64,000 nucleotides of DNA from Bidens hawaiensis (GCA_021521415.1 JAIQDT010000106.1:2035001-2099000); one strand, 5' to 3'. Positions 33,487 to 44,888 are shown, counted from the first letter of the stretch. A program made the numbers and translations. The notes: generated by a model not told the origin, from the letters alone.

Positions 33487-33565
33487 TGACAAGGTGATTC
33501 GAACTCAGGACACACTCTCTTGAGGAGTTATCAAAAGCTCCGTAAGCCATCAGACCAAACTTATC
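33487..33565 (-). mobile_element. SINE-like tRNA box pair
   Basis: In reverse complement an A-box-like tttggtctgatggctta is followed ~45 nt later by a B-box-like gagttcgaatcac. This is a tRNA-derived promoter of SINE type. Target duplication not identified, so limits are approximate. Confidence 0.4.
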
Positions 33566-33625
33566 AATTGATTTAATATTGTAATTAGTTGTAAAAAAAG
33601 TTAAACAAACGGTGCTACAATGGAT

Positions 33626-33658
33626 TCTTGTGGCGCCGACAATTTGATATTTATCTAG
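33626..33658 (+). mobile_element. Possible Helitron 3' terminus (plus)
   Basis: An imperfect hairpin ttgtggcgccgacaa is followed by 12 nt and CTAG before T. This fits a Helitron end, but the hairpin is weak and the 5' end is not located. Confidence 0.35.
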
Positions 33659-34012
33659 TACTAGTACTGGTATATATAATAATAATAATAATAATACCAA
33701 AACTTTTGTGAAAAGTAACATATGTTGCTTATTAAAAAATGAAAGGTATAAATGTTCAAATATATATATATATATAATAAAAATATTCATTCTTTGTAAA
33801 TGAAGAGAGAAGTCTCTTCCTTTTCTACATCTACCCCCTCATTCAAACCATATTCACATCTCAAATTCACAATCTAATCGTCTTCCTGAAAAAAAAAATG
33901 TATGTATATAATATTATTCATCTAATCCCTAGTATTACTTTGTGCTTGATGATGCCTGCAACCTGTTTGTTCATAATATTTATGGTCTTTCAGAAATTGC
34001 AACTTTGATAAA
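33659..34012. other. Microsatellite-rich spacer
   Basis: Contains (AAT)n near 33675-33697 and (TA)n near 33760-33775. No gene. Confidence 0.5.
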
Positions 34013-34990
34013 TGACACTACACTAGCCGAGCCCGACCTCGACTCGTTTCGAGCTATATTTATAAAGCTTGAGCTCGGCTCGTAAGTTGTTTTTTCAAGC
34101 TTGGGCTTAGCTAATTTATTATTTATTAATTAATTTATAAACATTTTTTCATATTTGTATATTTTGAGAAAAAACCTTATACGAGCTCGTTGTGTCGTAC
34201 CTTAAACAAGCCAAAGCTCGACTCAAGCTCGGCTCGAGCTTGGCTGTGAAGTCATAACTGTAGGGGTGCAAACGAGCCTAGCCGAGCCCGAGCTCGACTC
34301 ATTTAACTTGCACTTAGCTCTAGTTTGGCTCATTTCAGGCTGTCTTTTCAAAACTCGAGCTTAGCTTGTGAGTAGATTTTCAAGCTCGGGCTCGGCTTGT
34401 TTACTATTTATCAATTATTTTTTATATAAATATAATAATTTTTATAAATTTTTTCTATTATTATAATTTTATGTATAAAATAATATATATTATTTAGTTA
34501 TTTTTATTTATTTTTCATAACATTATATATATTAATTAATAATTATTAAATATATATATTTTAAAAAAATTATATAAACGACAGGCTTGTTTAGGCTCAC
34601 GAGCCGGCTCGAGCTCGATAAGTGAAGCTCAGGCTTGGGCTCGTTTGTTAAACGAGCTTACTTTTACGCTTGAGCTCGGGCTCGATTAAGCTCGGCTCAA
34701 TCGAGCTTTTAACGAACCGATCTCGAGTAGCTCGGTTTGTTGCACCCCTAGTGAAGTGTATCTAATCTTAATACATAGAAGTCCAAAAGTGGTAATACTT
34801 AATAATACACAAGGCTCGAGCTCGGGCTCGATAACTAAACGAGCTTTATTTGAGGCTTGGGCTCCGCTCGTTTCGAGTTTTATTTATTAATCCAAGCTCG
34901 AGTTACCTCAAAAAAGGTTAGGAAATTCGCATATCCATTAAATTATGTGAATCTGTATATCCTAACGATTTTGAACACCCCTAGCTACAA
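34013..34990. mobile_element. Cluster of GAGCTCG-rich foldback elements
   Basis: At least two related palindromic elements full of gagctcgggctcg motifs lie side by side or nested. The best bounded one is 34261-34750 (listed separately). Flanking pieces at 34020-34250 and 34810-34985 share the same motifs and end with acacccctag. They are non-coding MITE-like repeats. Confidence 0.6.
34261..34750. mobile_element. GAGCTCG MITE, 490 bp
   Basis: The ends TAGGGGTGCAAACGAGC and GTTTGTTGCACCCCTA are inverted repeats. The interior is very AT-rich between two GAGCTCG-rich arms. The 8 bp flanks (cataactg, gtgaagtg) do not match, so the target duplication is lost or the element sits inside another one. 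Confidence 0.65.
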
Positions 34991-35269
34991 TTACACTGTT
35001 GCTTAGTCAAATACGCACAAAAAATAATAAAAAAATAATAATTAAAAAATTAGGCTCATTGTTGGCAGCTTTGTCTTTGAAACCTGGATGTATTCTCTAG
35101 TGTTGTATTTGGTCTTACTGCTACTGTTATACAAAATTGCCTGCTGTTCGGTTTCAGCCTTATTTGTTACAAAACCGATTGTTGTTTGGTCTTGTTTTCA
35201 CTGTTAAATTGTTTCGTGTTGGTCTCTTAACTTCATATGGTCTAACTATCTTTCTCTATCTTATTTGGA

Positions 35270-36403
35270 GCAAGTCTACAGAGATTAAAGTTTCAAACCG
35301 TTATAGCAATCATGTCTACAAACTTGGCGGGGCAATCATCTGGCGAGGAACAAGTATGTTTTGTGATTTGAGTTTTTTTAGTGTTACTTTTGCTGAATTT
35401 AGTGTATGTTGTTGTAGTATAAGTGTTCTGTTTTTGTGAAAAATATACCCTTTTTTACTGCAAACTCTACTTTGTAAGTTTTCTCAGCACCTTGAAGTGG
35501 TTATTTTTTTAAGTTTAATACTTATAGAAGTTTGATCTCTAAGTCATGACTTTATGAATCTTATAGGAAAAGTTATTTTAGTGATTTTGGCATTGTAAAA
35601 CAAGTTAGTTTCATACATAAAAACCTTGACTATACAAGGAGCGCAGAAGTTGAAATGGAATCATCAGAATCGGTTACAAAGGTTTAATTCTTCTTTTGAA
35701 TAATCTTTTCTGATAAAGTTGTGTTATATTTATATTAGTGTTATTTATCTTTCACTTAGATTTTGGAAAAAAAAGACCCACATATTGTTGATGGGAAACC
35801 GATTCAAGTTATGAGTTTCCGTGGGTAAGCTAATTATTTTAGGATCTAAAGATATTGGTAATCATTGTCCTGACAAATCGTATTAAGGGTGGTAGTCATT
35901 TTTTTTAACAGGACGGGCGTACATGAAAAGGAATTTGTTTCAGGAAAATACCATCTAAACTTTGAACGCTTGTTCGAGCCGGGTCCCTTTGTAAAATCTA
36001 ACCTTGAGAACAATAACAGATCAACTCAGACCGTAAGTTTGCAGAAAGCCACTTTCGACATTATTTACAATTTTTTATGTTTTCTTTTAAAAAATCATAA
36101 TTGTCGAATACTTATTACACATAGGCCTATATACAGCTAGAGAACGCATTTCATCAATTTGAATACACAACAATTCGCTTCTCGCATCATCAAAAAGGGT
36201 GGTTTCATGACGGGTTTGCATATCATTATTATTTTCTCAAACTATTTATTTATAGTTTTGTTTTGTCCACTTGGTAACGTTTAACTTTTTGTTGTAGGCG
36301 TGCTGTAGTAAGTTTCAAAGATGGTGAAAAAAAAGGAGAGATTCTAAGAATAGCTAATGAAAAGTTTCCGGGTTGCCTTGTAAATTCAAGATATAGCTAC
36401 TAA
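35270..36403 (+). pseudogene. Unidentified multi-exon gene or fragment
   Basis: Several plausible coding blocks with splice-like borders lie in order. 35270-35356 reads STEIKVSNRYSNHVYKLGGA. 35644-35682 reads EVEMESSESVTK. 35761-35826 reads ILEKKDPHIVDGKPIQVMSF. 35913-36032 reads TGVHEKEFVSGKYHLNFERL then FEPGPFVKSN. 36138-36210 reads LENAFHQFEYTTIRFSHHQK. 36299-36403 reads RAVVSFKDGEKKGEILRIAN and ends at a stop. Codon-like composition and GT/AG borders suggest a real gene or a recently lost one. I do not recognise the family. No start exon or promoter was found, and missing exons cannot be excluded. Confidence 0.4.
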
Positions 36404-37026
36404 AATGTTTCCTAGAATGGTTCAAGACGGGCATCTTAATTTGATAATTTATGTGTTTGTTGAAGACATCTTTTATTATGGTAAAGACGGATGATTATGT
36501 AATGACTTAGATATTCTGCTGCAATCTTTTAATTGAAATTAGGATTTTAGAGCTATAAACATTGGTTTAATGTTGGTTCAGTTTCTTATTAATTTACGTC
36601 CCATAAAACAGGAATCGATGCAGAACAATAGGAAACTGAAGCGATTTCCGACTAATTCATTTCCCTCAAAACATTAAACATACTCGCTTGCCTATTTATA
36701 AGTTTAAAAAATAATAATAAACAGCCAACCCGGACCGTTAACAAGACACGCCATGGTTAAGAATCATTAATTTAGAGATCCAGCCGGTTCACGGATTCAC
36801 ACTAACAAATACAGAAATCAAATGACAGTTGCTGTCAAATGCAGTTACCAGGTTGAACCGCTCTGCGGATGTGTTCAATTCCAACTATCTGATCTTCGAG
36901 CTCATTGGAGTGAGCTCGAAAGCCTAGCTCGTGCTTGTAAAGGCTCAACTTTAAATCTTATTGAGCTTTCGAGACTTATATAAACCGCAGATATAACAAT
37001 ACATGTACTTTCATTGTAAAGGCCCA
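36404..37026. other. Spacer between unknown gene and PPR gene
   Basis: Holds the downstream flank of the PPR gene (minus strand) and no recognised feature. A gctcgagctc-like patch at 36890-36970 resembles a fragment of the GAGCTCG elements. Confidence 0.4.
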
Positions 37027-38310
37027 TCAATCATCACATTCGCCCTTCACTAGCTCCGGTCTCAACTTAGCCGACAACCCTTTCGACAACGTCTCCTCGT
37101 CGTATTTCCTAGCCATATCAATCATACCCTTTTCCACCAACGCATCAATCAAAGCATTATACGCAAACTCGTTCGGACTCAAACCATGATCTTCCATTTT
37201 CTTCCAAACTATAAAAACCGGTCGAAGAAAACCCCACCTCCCAAATTTCCTTATGAGCATTACATACGTGTCAAGAGTCGGGCTCACACCACTCTCGATC
37301 ATCCTATCAAGAAGCGCTAGAATCTCGTTCGGCTTCTCCAAGCACCTGAAAACACAATGATAAGTAATAACATTCGGCGCACATCTTCTCTTATACATTT
37401 TATCTATCACCTTGTACGCCTCCCTAACCCGCCCATTTTCACACAAAAGCTTAATAATAATATTATACGTCACAACATTCGGTTCACAACCCAACTCGAC
37501 CATCTCACGACCAAGATTCACCGCCACATCAACACCTTCTGAAACACCAATCGCTTGAATAACCGTATTATACGCCACCACGTCCAATTTAATCCCTTTC
37601 TTCTTCATCTCCTTATACAACTTCACCGCCTTCCACGGCTTCCCACTCTTGCATTGCACATCCATATATATCGAATACGAATACAAATCTTTACGAATCC
37701 CATCGTTATCCATTCGTTCCCAAAACTCTCGACACCTTCCCCACCACCGCATCTTAAACCACCCGCGAAGAATCACATTATAAACTTTCGTACCCATTTC
37801 AAAACCCGCGATCCTATCTTTCTCAAAACACAACTCTTCCACTTCGATCACATGCTTATACTCGCACAACGCGTCAACAAGATTCAAGAAAGACGTTTCG
37901 TCTTTCATGTTATACTTTCCCAAGCTCTCGAAACACCCGAGGGCTTCTCGAACAAGATGTGCCGCAGCGTACCGCTTGAACATGACACGGAACGTGGCGT
38001 GGTCTCTTTCGGGCATTTTGTCGAGCAGTTGGTGTGCAAGATCGAATTCGAAAAATTTACCCAAGATGTCAATCATGTGGTTGTAGGTTTCGGTGGTGTG
38101 TTTGAACCCGTATTTGGATTCGACCCAATTGAAGAAATCCATTGCTTGTTTCCAGTCGTTGTTGTAGCATGCTAGTGTTTCGAGTATGGTGGTCTGGTTA
38201 AGGTTAACAATGGGTTCTTGAGCATCCAAGAATTTAGATTGTAAAGTGTGAAATTGGAGGATCAGTGTTGGTCGGATGGTGGTAATGACACGGGACGTTA
38301 ACGGATGCAT
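37027..38310 (-). CDS. P-class pentatricopeptide repeat protein, likely mitochondrial
   Basis: An intact, intronless 427-codon frame. Residues 1-~27 are rich in Thr, Arg and Leu with almost no acids (MHPLTSRVITTIRPTLILQF), as in a mitochondrial transit peptide. From about residue 75 there are roughly ten 35-residue PPR units, such as TETYNHMIDILGKFFEFDLA, YNVILRGWFKMRWWGRCREF, YNIIIKLLCENGRVREAYKV and YNALIDALVEKGMIDMARKY. No E or DYW domain follows, so it is P-class. Such proteins bind organellar RNA for processing, stability or splicing; the target is unknown. Length and C-terminus recall Arabidopsis At1g80550, from memory only. A truncated copy is at 31255-31760. The first Met is chosen because it yields the transit peptide. 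Confidence 0.92.
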   Translation of the reverse strand: MHPLTSRVITTIRPTLILQFHTLQSKFLDAQEPIVNLNQTTILETLACYNNDWKQAMDFFNWVESKYGFKHTTETYNHMIDILGKFFEFDLAHQLLDKMPERDHATFRVMFKRYAAAHLVREALGCFESLGKYNMKDETSFLNLVDALCEYKHVIEVEELCFEKDRIAGFEMGTKVYNVILRGWFKMRWWGRCREFWERMDNDGIRKDLYSYSIYMDVQCKSGKPWKAVKLYKEMKKKGIKLDVVAYNTVIQAIGVSEGVDVAVNLGREMVELGCEPNVVTYNIIIKLLCENGRVREAYKVIDKMYKRRCAPNVITYHCVFRCLEKPNEILALLDRMIESGVSPTLDTYVMLIRKFGRWGFLRPVFIVWKKMEDHGLSPNEFAYNALIDALVEKGMIDMARKYDEETLSKGLSAKLRPELVKGECDD

Positions 38311-38383
38311 TGAATTGAATCCGGTGAGACTGAGAGCTGCTTATGGGCTCCTGTTCAGGTTTTTTGTTATTAAACTTGTTTTG

Positions 38384-38384
<1 letters not shown>

Positions 38385-38420
<36 letters not shown>
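38385..38420. repeat. (TTA)n microsatellite
   Basis: About twelve TTA units 75 bp upstream of the PPR start codon, so probably in its 5' leader or promoter (minus strand). Length variation here could be a useful marker. Confidence 0.9.
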
Positions 38421-38421
<1 letters not shown>

Positions 38422-38924
38422 TCTTGATAAAAATTATCAAGTCATTTCAAACGTGATGTAATGGTAAGAGGTCGGGGTGATATATAGTCCAATGGACATT
38501 GTTGTAGCCTATAAAATCGTCCCACTCCCAATATTGATCGACACGTCATCAACCTTCATAAGCTAGCTGGCGGCAAATACATGTCGCCCCCCCCCTCCCC
38601 CAGTCGCTCCTCTTATCGTCGGGGGAGGGGGTGTTCTTGCCCTCGTTTCTCTTGTTGTATAGCATTTACCGCCCCCTACACATTGCCTAAGAAGCATACT
38701 AAGATTGTCCAATGTATAACACCACATTGATTTCACCATAACATCACAAGGATATTAAGAGGTGATGACCATATAGTAGTAACCAAGTTTTGGCTATTAA
38801 AGTAAATCTGAATTTTTTTTGAATAAGTTTAAATGTGATCTTCGTTGTTACGAGTGCTAGCATGTTATAAACCGTCAAGGCTTAGGGCCCTAATTTTGGC
38901 TATTATGAAAAGGTAAATCTGAAT
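38421..38924. other. PPR upstream region with a G/C hairpin
   Basis: Contains the perfect inverted repeat CCCCCTCCCCC / GGGGGAGGGGG (38591-38601 and 38621-38631, 19 nt loop). Otherwise no gene is seen. It includes the upstream region of the PPR gene, whose promoter cannot be placed. Confidence 0.5.
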
Positions 38925-39310
38925 TTTTTTTTTTTGAATAAATTTAAATTTATTATTGATAAATAAAAGGATCAAATTACAATAGAGAGACGGATAAACG
39001 GGCAACAAGCTGCGCCGCGAGCCCTTTTGAATAGCAAAATCAATCCTACTAAAAGCAAAGTTATCGTTCACAGCGTCGTCAAGTTACTGTGCACGACCCA
39101 CTGAACTCTTTTCAGAAATGTAGCAATACCAGGGGGTAAGAGACCCAAATGTATTAAAAGCAAAAGCAATGAAGGTGTTTTGATTCTCAATACACGTTTT
39201 CTCGTGCTTAGCAATTTTTCTTGTTTCTGCCTTTAACACGGCCTGCCTAGCAACAAACCCGATGTCCCTAAACCCGACAAGAGGGGACACTCCATAAGTT
39301 ATTAAATTTA
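38925..39310 (-). pseudogene. Degraded retroelement-associated reading frame
   Basis: The minus strand reads GVSPLVGFRDIGFVARQAVL, KIAKHEKTCIENQNTFIAFA and FNTFGSLTP, then after a stop and a shift FSRIDFAIQKG. I recall this motif order (VTSPLVG..., KHEKAC..., FAFDTFG..., FAIQKG) from frames widely repeated in plant genomes and linked to non-LTR retroelements. It is broken by stops and truncated. Assignment rests on motif memory only. Confidence 0.5.
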
Positions 39311-39365
39311 GATGGGAAAATATGCTATTAAAATTTTCAGTTGTGTTACTTGTGTATATATGCAT

Positions 39366-40261
39366 TTAAAAAGGTTTGGGTTGTGTGGGTGGGTGGGGGT
39401 ATTTCATTGATCCTTGTGTCAATGAATTTTATAAATTATAAGCATTATGAGATAACAGTACTTGCGAACATATTTGTGGTCGTGAATTGGTATCTAGAAG
39501 CTAAATTTAAGGCTTTTTGGATCGTTTGTAGAAACGAATTCGGTCTAGAATTTCGATATGAATTCTAGATTCACATTAGGTTTTCAAGTAAGTTAGAATT
39601 CGAATTTGATTTGAATTTAGTAATCGAATTTCGAGTAGAATATTTAATAATCAATAGAATGATAAAACAAAATTGAACTCAAATTAATTCGAAAACTGAA
39701 CTCAAATCGACTCGAATGTGAATCCAGCATCAAATTTTAAATTCGGATAATTTGATTAATTCGTATACTCGAACACCTCCTATTTAACGTTGGGTTGATA
39801 TTATGATTATATCTAGATGTCAGTCAAATAACAACCGAAGTTGATCAAAATTTTGGTATTCTCTTTGTTTAAGATTCGATTTAAAGGTCATTTTAGCCAG
39901 AAAATAGTAATGAAGTGGTTGTCGCTTCATTACTAACTTTGGAGACATCATGATTTAATGAGCCTGGGGCATGACTCTCGAAATCAGGATTCATGTTAAT
40001 CAGTTAATGTTAAAATTATTGTGAGTAAATGAACTAAGAATCACTTATTTATATTTTTTGGTTGAATTACTATCTAATCTAATCTAAGTCATTATTGTGT
40101 GAAACAAGTCTCGAACTCAAGACCTCATGTTTCAAACTAAAGATGCTTACCAACTCCACCTAAGTAGTTATTGTGTTGAATTTCTTAAATTCTAAATTAT
40201 ATATTGTTAATTCACTTATAATTAATGTATTACATATAACAATTTTTTATTTTTATTATAT
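39366..40261. other. Spacer with a SINE-like piece
   Basis: 39540-39780 is rich in gaattcgaatt-type palindromes (probable MITE remnant). At about 40085-40175 (minus) an A-box-like taggtggagttggtaagc and a B-box-like gagttcgagac suggest a tRNA-derived SINE. No gene. Confidence 0.4.
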
Positions 40262-40295
40262 TTTTCACCTGTATGAAACACGGGCTCTAACCTAG
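40262..40295 (+). mobile_element. Helitron 3' terminus (plus)
   Basis: The hairpin ctgtatgaaacacggg, then ctctaac, CTAG and a host T match a Helitron 3' end. The body would lie to the left; its 5' TC end was not found. Confidence 0.5.
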
Positions 40296-40817
40296 TTATA
40301 CAATGAATTAACAACGTAACGCCTTTATGTTTAAAACCTTAGAAATCATACTTTATGATAGATTATCATACCAACTAGACCATTTGTCTATTTGTATTAC
40401 CAGCTAGTCTTTATTCTTTTATATATTCATTAAGAAAAACATTCATTGTCAAAACCATTATAATGACTATTTTGTATAGTTTAATTAGATATAACCATGG
40501 TTTGACTATAACCTCGTCTAAGATCGTATAATAAAAATAAGGCCATTGTTATGTAACATTGGAAACTTTAAGCTTTTGCCAGAAACTTAAAAAACGCCAA
40601 AAGTGAAATCTAATAGTTTTTTTTACACATTTTGTTTGGTAACAACACTTGTAAATTTAAAACCAGGTTCAAAAAGATTTATTTTACTATTTGATTTTTA
40701 AAGTTCAAAACCTCATATATGTTCATATTTAAAAGTCAAATGCAGATGCCTAAAAAAAGGAATGAAAAATAAACAATATAACATATAATTTTTTTATATT
40801 CTTAAAATTCATGACTC
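40296..40817. other. Downstream flank of the defensin-like gene
   Basis: AT-rich sequence, no feature recognised. Confidence 0.4.
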
Positions 40818-41048
40818 TTAACTATCCCAAACACATACACAAACATTACCAAAATAACACTTTCCCGTCCCCACCCCTCTTCTTTCACGACATTGATTGA
40901 TAAAAGTATTAGGATCACATGGATAAAGCCTCCACCCTTCAGAACGACACGCTTTGCCCATCATCGGTGTGCTACCTATACTAGTTAGATACATACAAAG
41001 CAATACAAATAAGTAATATGTCAGCACAAGCGTATTACTCATATGCAC
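40818..41048 (-). CDS. Small secreted cysteine-rich (defensin-like) peptide
   Basis: A 76-codon frame. Residues ~6-26 form a hydrophobic signal peptide (LVLTYYLFVLLCMYLTSIGS). The mature part, about 45 residues, starts near KACRSEGWRLYPCDPN and holds six cysteines ending in GKCYFGNVCVCVW. The CxC pair at the end and the GKC before it are typical of plant defensin-like (CS-alpha-beta) peptides. The usual helix pattern CxxxC appears as TFINQC, so one cysteine is replaced by Phe (TTT for TGT), leaving an odd pairing. Family members act outside the cell in defence or reproduction; the role here is unknown. The usual intron after the signal peptide is absent. It may be a real small gene or a very young pseudogene. 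Confidence 0.55.
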   Translation of the reverse strand: MHMSNTLVLTYYLFVLLCMYLTSIGSTPMMGKACRSEGWRLYPCDPNTFINQCRERRGVGTGKCYFGNVCVCVWDS

Positions 41049-41801
41049 GAAGTAATGTATAACTTACTAAAAATTGCAACTATGAGTAAGACCATAAAAC
41101 TAAATTTTATGGAAAACATGATTATGATATTTTGATGTATTAAAATAAAAGGATCGTTCAGTGTAGTGTTTTCTTTATACTAAAAAAAATGTGTTAGATA
41201 ACATTAAAATATATATTATGATATTAAATTACTATATTCACATGATATTAAATAACAATACATGAATTAATAATATTGAATTGCAATAAATACTTTTTTT
41301 TAAACAACTAACAATAAATACATCCCCACTTGTAGCCTAATGGTAGGAGGCTTGGGTTCTCTAGTAGAGACTCAAATTTGAATCCTACTTGTGTCATATT
41401 TGGGTGGATATTGGCAATGGATTATTTGAGCTAAGCCTTGTGTAAAGGTTGTCAGTTCGAATACTGAGCCCACCCGGATTTTTGTCCCACCGTGTGTTAC
41501 GCCAGAAAGTTCTGCTCTTGCGGTGGCACAACGGCTATCCACAAGTAATGTTATTTTGTTTTTAATTTGGTTGTTAGAATATAAAAGGAAAATGGCGCGG
41601 GTTTATGTGGCAAACGTAACGGTGGTTTTACCATATGGGTTCGAAGTTGCTATGGAGTGCCATGTCCTCCTTATAACGATCAAAACAAGTTTTATTGGTA
41701 CATGCTCATTTATTAATTTATTCGTTTGTTTAACTTCAACTGAACACAAACAGACAAACGCTTTTTTCTTTTTTTTTTTAGTCTGTTCTTTAATAGAGTA
41801 A
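41049..41801. other. Spacer with a SINE-like element
   Basis: 41325-41540 carries an A-box-like tagcctaatggtaggagg and B-box-like motifs (tttgaatcctac, agttcgaatactgagcc), suggesting one or two tRNA-derived SINE pieces on the plus strand. The frame at 41523-41801 is unlikely to be a gene. Confidence 0.4.
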
Positions 41802-41832
41802 CTAGCTTTTGAATCCGTGTATTACACGGGAT
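41802..41832 (-). mobile_element. Helitron 3' terminus (minus)
   Basis: In reverse complement CCCGTGTAATACACGG forms a perfect hairpin, followed by ATTCAAAAG and CTAG before a host T. This is a standard Helitron 3' end. The body extends to higher coordinates; the 5' end is not resolved. Confidence 0.6.
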
Positions 41833-43741
41833 TTGTCAAATAATAAAAATAAATAAGGTCTGTTATTTTAATTATGATTCTCAAAATTGTGAAGGTACTA
41901 AAGTTGTGTAGTTGATCAAACCTCAGGTTTAAAAATGGTATTTGACTAAATATTGAATAAAATTCACACTATGTTATAACCCAATTGACAAAATGGTTTT
42001 GACCCATGACCTATAAATAGTTAGAATGATGAGATGAGAGATTATGAATTATAATGAATGTAGGCTTGACACCTAAGGTTTAACATTTTCTTTTATTAGT
42101 GTAGTAAGAAGTAAGATATGGTTACAAACGTGACTACCTTCTCAATTCTCATTGATACGGTATTAACTATTGGCTACCCTCAACTACACAAGAATGTTAT
42201 TATGAATAATCTAGTCTAATATTAATAATATAACCAGACAGTTCACAAACGTAAATGAACATAAACAAATGAATATAACTAAACATAGATGAACAGATAT
42301 AACGAAACACAACTGAGCAAACACCAATTAAAAGTAACAATATGAATGTCAATCTTGGACCTAAAAATTTAATAAAACTAGACTAAATAATAATGCGTGA
42401 TATTTTAACTTAAAAAGCTAGACAAAATTTTAATGAGCCTAACAATTTAAATGAATACATAAACTAACGAGCGTTCGCGAACATTGTCGAATGTTGATGA
42501 ACGAACGCTCTAACATAAATGAATGAACGAGACATCTTTGCATGTTCATTTGTTTAACTGAATGAACAAGTTTTGTTCATGTTCTCACGTTTATTAAACG
42601 AACAAACTTTCCATTGAACAGTTCACAAGCGGTTGACTAAATGCTGGTTTCATTTACAAGCTAGTGTCATGCCTATTTTTTACAGATAGTTTTCTTGCAT
42701 GCTTCATCAGTTTCTACCAATGCTTGCTGACATGTGTGGTGGCTCCTTTTTATCAGTGCAATTGGTTTCGGTTTGTCAAACCTTTTTGCATCTCTATTCG
42801 ATGACCTTCTTGAATCAATGATCAAAAGAGATATGTTTAGGTTTAAAGTCTAGACATGGTCAAGTAAAGATTGCATCTTATTTGATAACTTTGTTTTAAT
42901 TTTTTTTTTTTTATTAATAACAGTATAAATGTGAAACAAAATGGATGTTAATTTCAGTTATTGGGCCAGTTCATATTTTGGGTCTAATAAGAAAATATAG
43001 TTTCGGGTCATCCAAGATTCCAAGCTATTTTTTTTGGGGGGTATTTGACTATAGTTTTGGAAATATAATAAAATATGTGGATAGGATCGAAATGGTTGGT
43101 TTCAAGCTCGCACTTGAATCTAAATCACCCAAAAATTGGTTGCAATCCTCAATATGGAAATAAACATATACATTTAAATAGTATAAAATGATATAAAACT
43201 TAACATAATATATAATATTCTCTAAATAAGATATAAAACAAATTGAAGTTTATGGTTAATAATGTGTGTTGTATAATTTTATATTAAGTTTGGCATGCCG
43301 TTTATTGTGAAGAGATGTTATCTAACAAAAAAATTAATTTATATGTTAAATCATCTACGATATGGGTTTCAAATATGATGTTTTAAACCTTGTACAACAA
43401 TTCTCCTTACTGATAGTTACATTTAGAAAAAATGTATCATTTTGTTTAATTACTCACACATTCAAGTCCACATCGGCACATCCCATACTCCATACCCAAA
43501 ATAATATAAAAGCTAATTAACTTGAGTAAACGTCCATATTTAAGGTTCCCTATTTTAGGAATACATGTTATTTTTGCTGTTAAATTATATGGATAAGAAT
43601 GTAAATTACATTGTGAATGGTCTACATTCCAACATATATTCTTTAATATTTTCCGTGATTTATTTGAGAGTTAAAAGAGAAAATATAATGAAAAAAGAAT
43701 TGATAAGTATTTCTTAATTGAATAAAGATAAATATATAAAA
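41833..43741. other. Non-coding repeat-rich stretch
   Basis: Probably includes the Helitron body to an unknown point. 42240-42620 holds gttcatttgtttaa / aaacgaacaaac repeats like the foldback elements at 14335 and 49381. No gene recognised; a 72-codon frame at 42945-43163 resembles nothing. Confidence 0.4.
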
Positions 43742-44205
43742 TTAGTTTTTATCCCCCGTGTTACGGAGGTTGTTTAACATTATTTGTTTCTAATATTTAT
43801 ATATTTTCTTGGATTTTAATTTTATTTATTATAAAGAGATATTATAACCAGGTTTAAAAGCTATCTGAGTTTGTGAGACACATGACCCGCTTATTGTTTT
43901 TTATTATAAAATTGTTTCTAAATCATAAATAATATCTTTCTTTTAACAAAATCGGGTTATAATTTTTAGTATATCCCTAATTTATAGAAATTTCATATCA
44001 AATATTTGGTGAAATTAATTTTTAATTTAATGAGGTGTTATAACCCGTTTAAAGGATATCTGTGTTTGGTGAGACCTAAACTCGTGAATTCGGGTCAAAT
44101 GCATGAAAAGTTTCCATTTACAAATAAAATAATCTGGTGGCTTGAGAGAAGGTAAAGAGCGACAAAAAAGCTCTTAAAGATTTCGTTTATATATATTACT
44201 ATAAT
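43742..44205 (-). mobile_element. Non-autonomous Helitron, copy B
   Basis: In reverse complement it starts near 44205 with tatagtaatatatataaacg (a mutated form of the TCTATAATATATATAAA end). It ends with hairpin CCTCCGTAACACGGGGG, ATAAAAA and CTAA before T (43742-43766 region). The interior shares ggttataacacctc-type and agatatcctttaaacggg motifs with copy A. It is about 460 bp, so it is shorter than copy A by internal loss. Confidence 0.6.
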
Positions 44206-44888
44206 ATTTAAAAGTATTTACAATGAGAATCTCTATAAATATCTTCATCTTTAAAATTTAAAGCATTTATCTATTTATCTTCTCAATCTGAATCTTTGTC
44301 TTTACATTTAAGATTTAGGATTAATAAATCTTTATACATAAAGATTCACTATTTACATCTCTAAAATTTAACCTACATTTTGGTTTATATTATGTGTACA
44401 TGAAGATGAATAAAAGGATATACCAAATTACGATACCTAAATCTATAAAGAACTTGAAACATGCAAGGAATAGGGGAATATAACAAACGATGTTGGTGAT
44501 TTATTATTTATTTTACCATTGTATGATTTCAAGAATTAATATACATTATTACTTTAAATTCAAAACCCAAAACCTTTAGCCGAACACGCACACCCATGTA
44601 GATATCGGCTCACTTTTCACCATAAATTTTTCCTCCTTTACGGCTTTTCTTTTGCCCCATGCATGTCCCAACAAAGACTAATCATCCTATGTGTGCTCAT
44701 ATCAATTAAATACAACACATAATACATTGGTTTCATTAATTTAAATGCTCAAACGTACCTTTAGTCCTTTATTGATTTTGTAAATATTATTTTAACTTTT
44801 GTTATCTGCCAATAACTCTTTACTAGATTGATGTTTTTTAACAACTATGGGATTTTATTAAAACCAACTATACCCGTAAGACGTCTCG
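44206..44888. other. Spacer, no gene seen
   Basis: AT-rich sequence without recognised elements, up to the solo LTR. Confidence 0.4.

Noticed and set aside
33245..33790. 181-codon minus-strand frame with hydrophobic stretches
   Set aside because: AT-rich, overlaps SINE-like boxes and microsatellites, no conserved motif; membrane-like segments are expected by chance at this composition.
37555..38175. 206-codon frame on the plus strand
   Set aside because: It is the antisense shadow of the PPR gene and shows no family features of its own.
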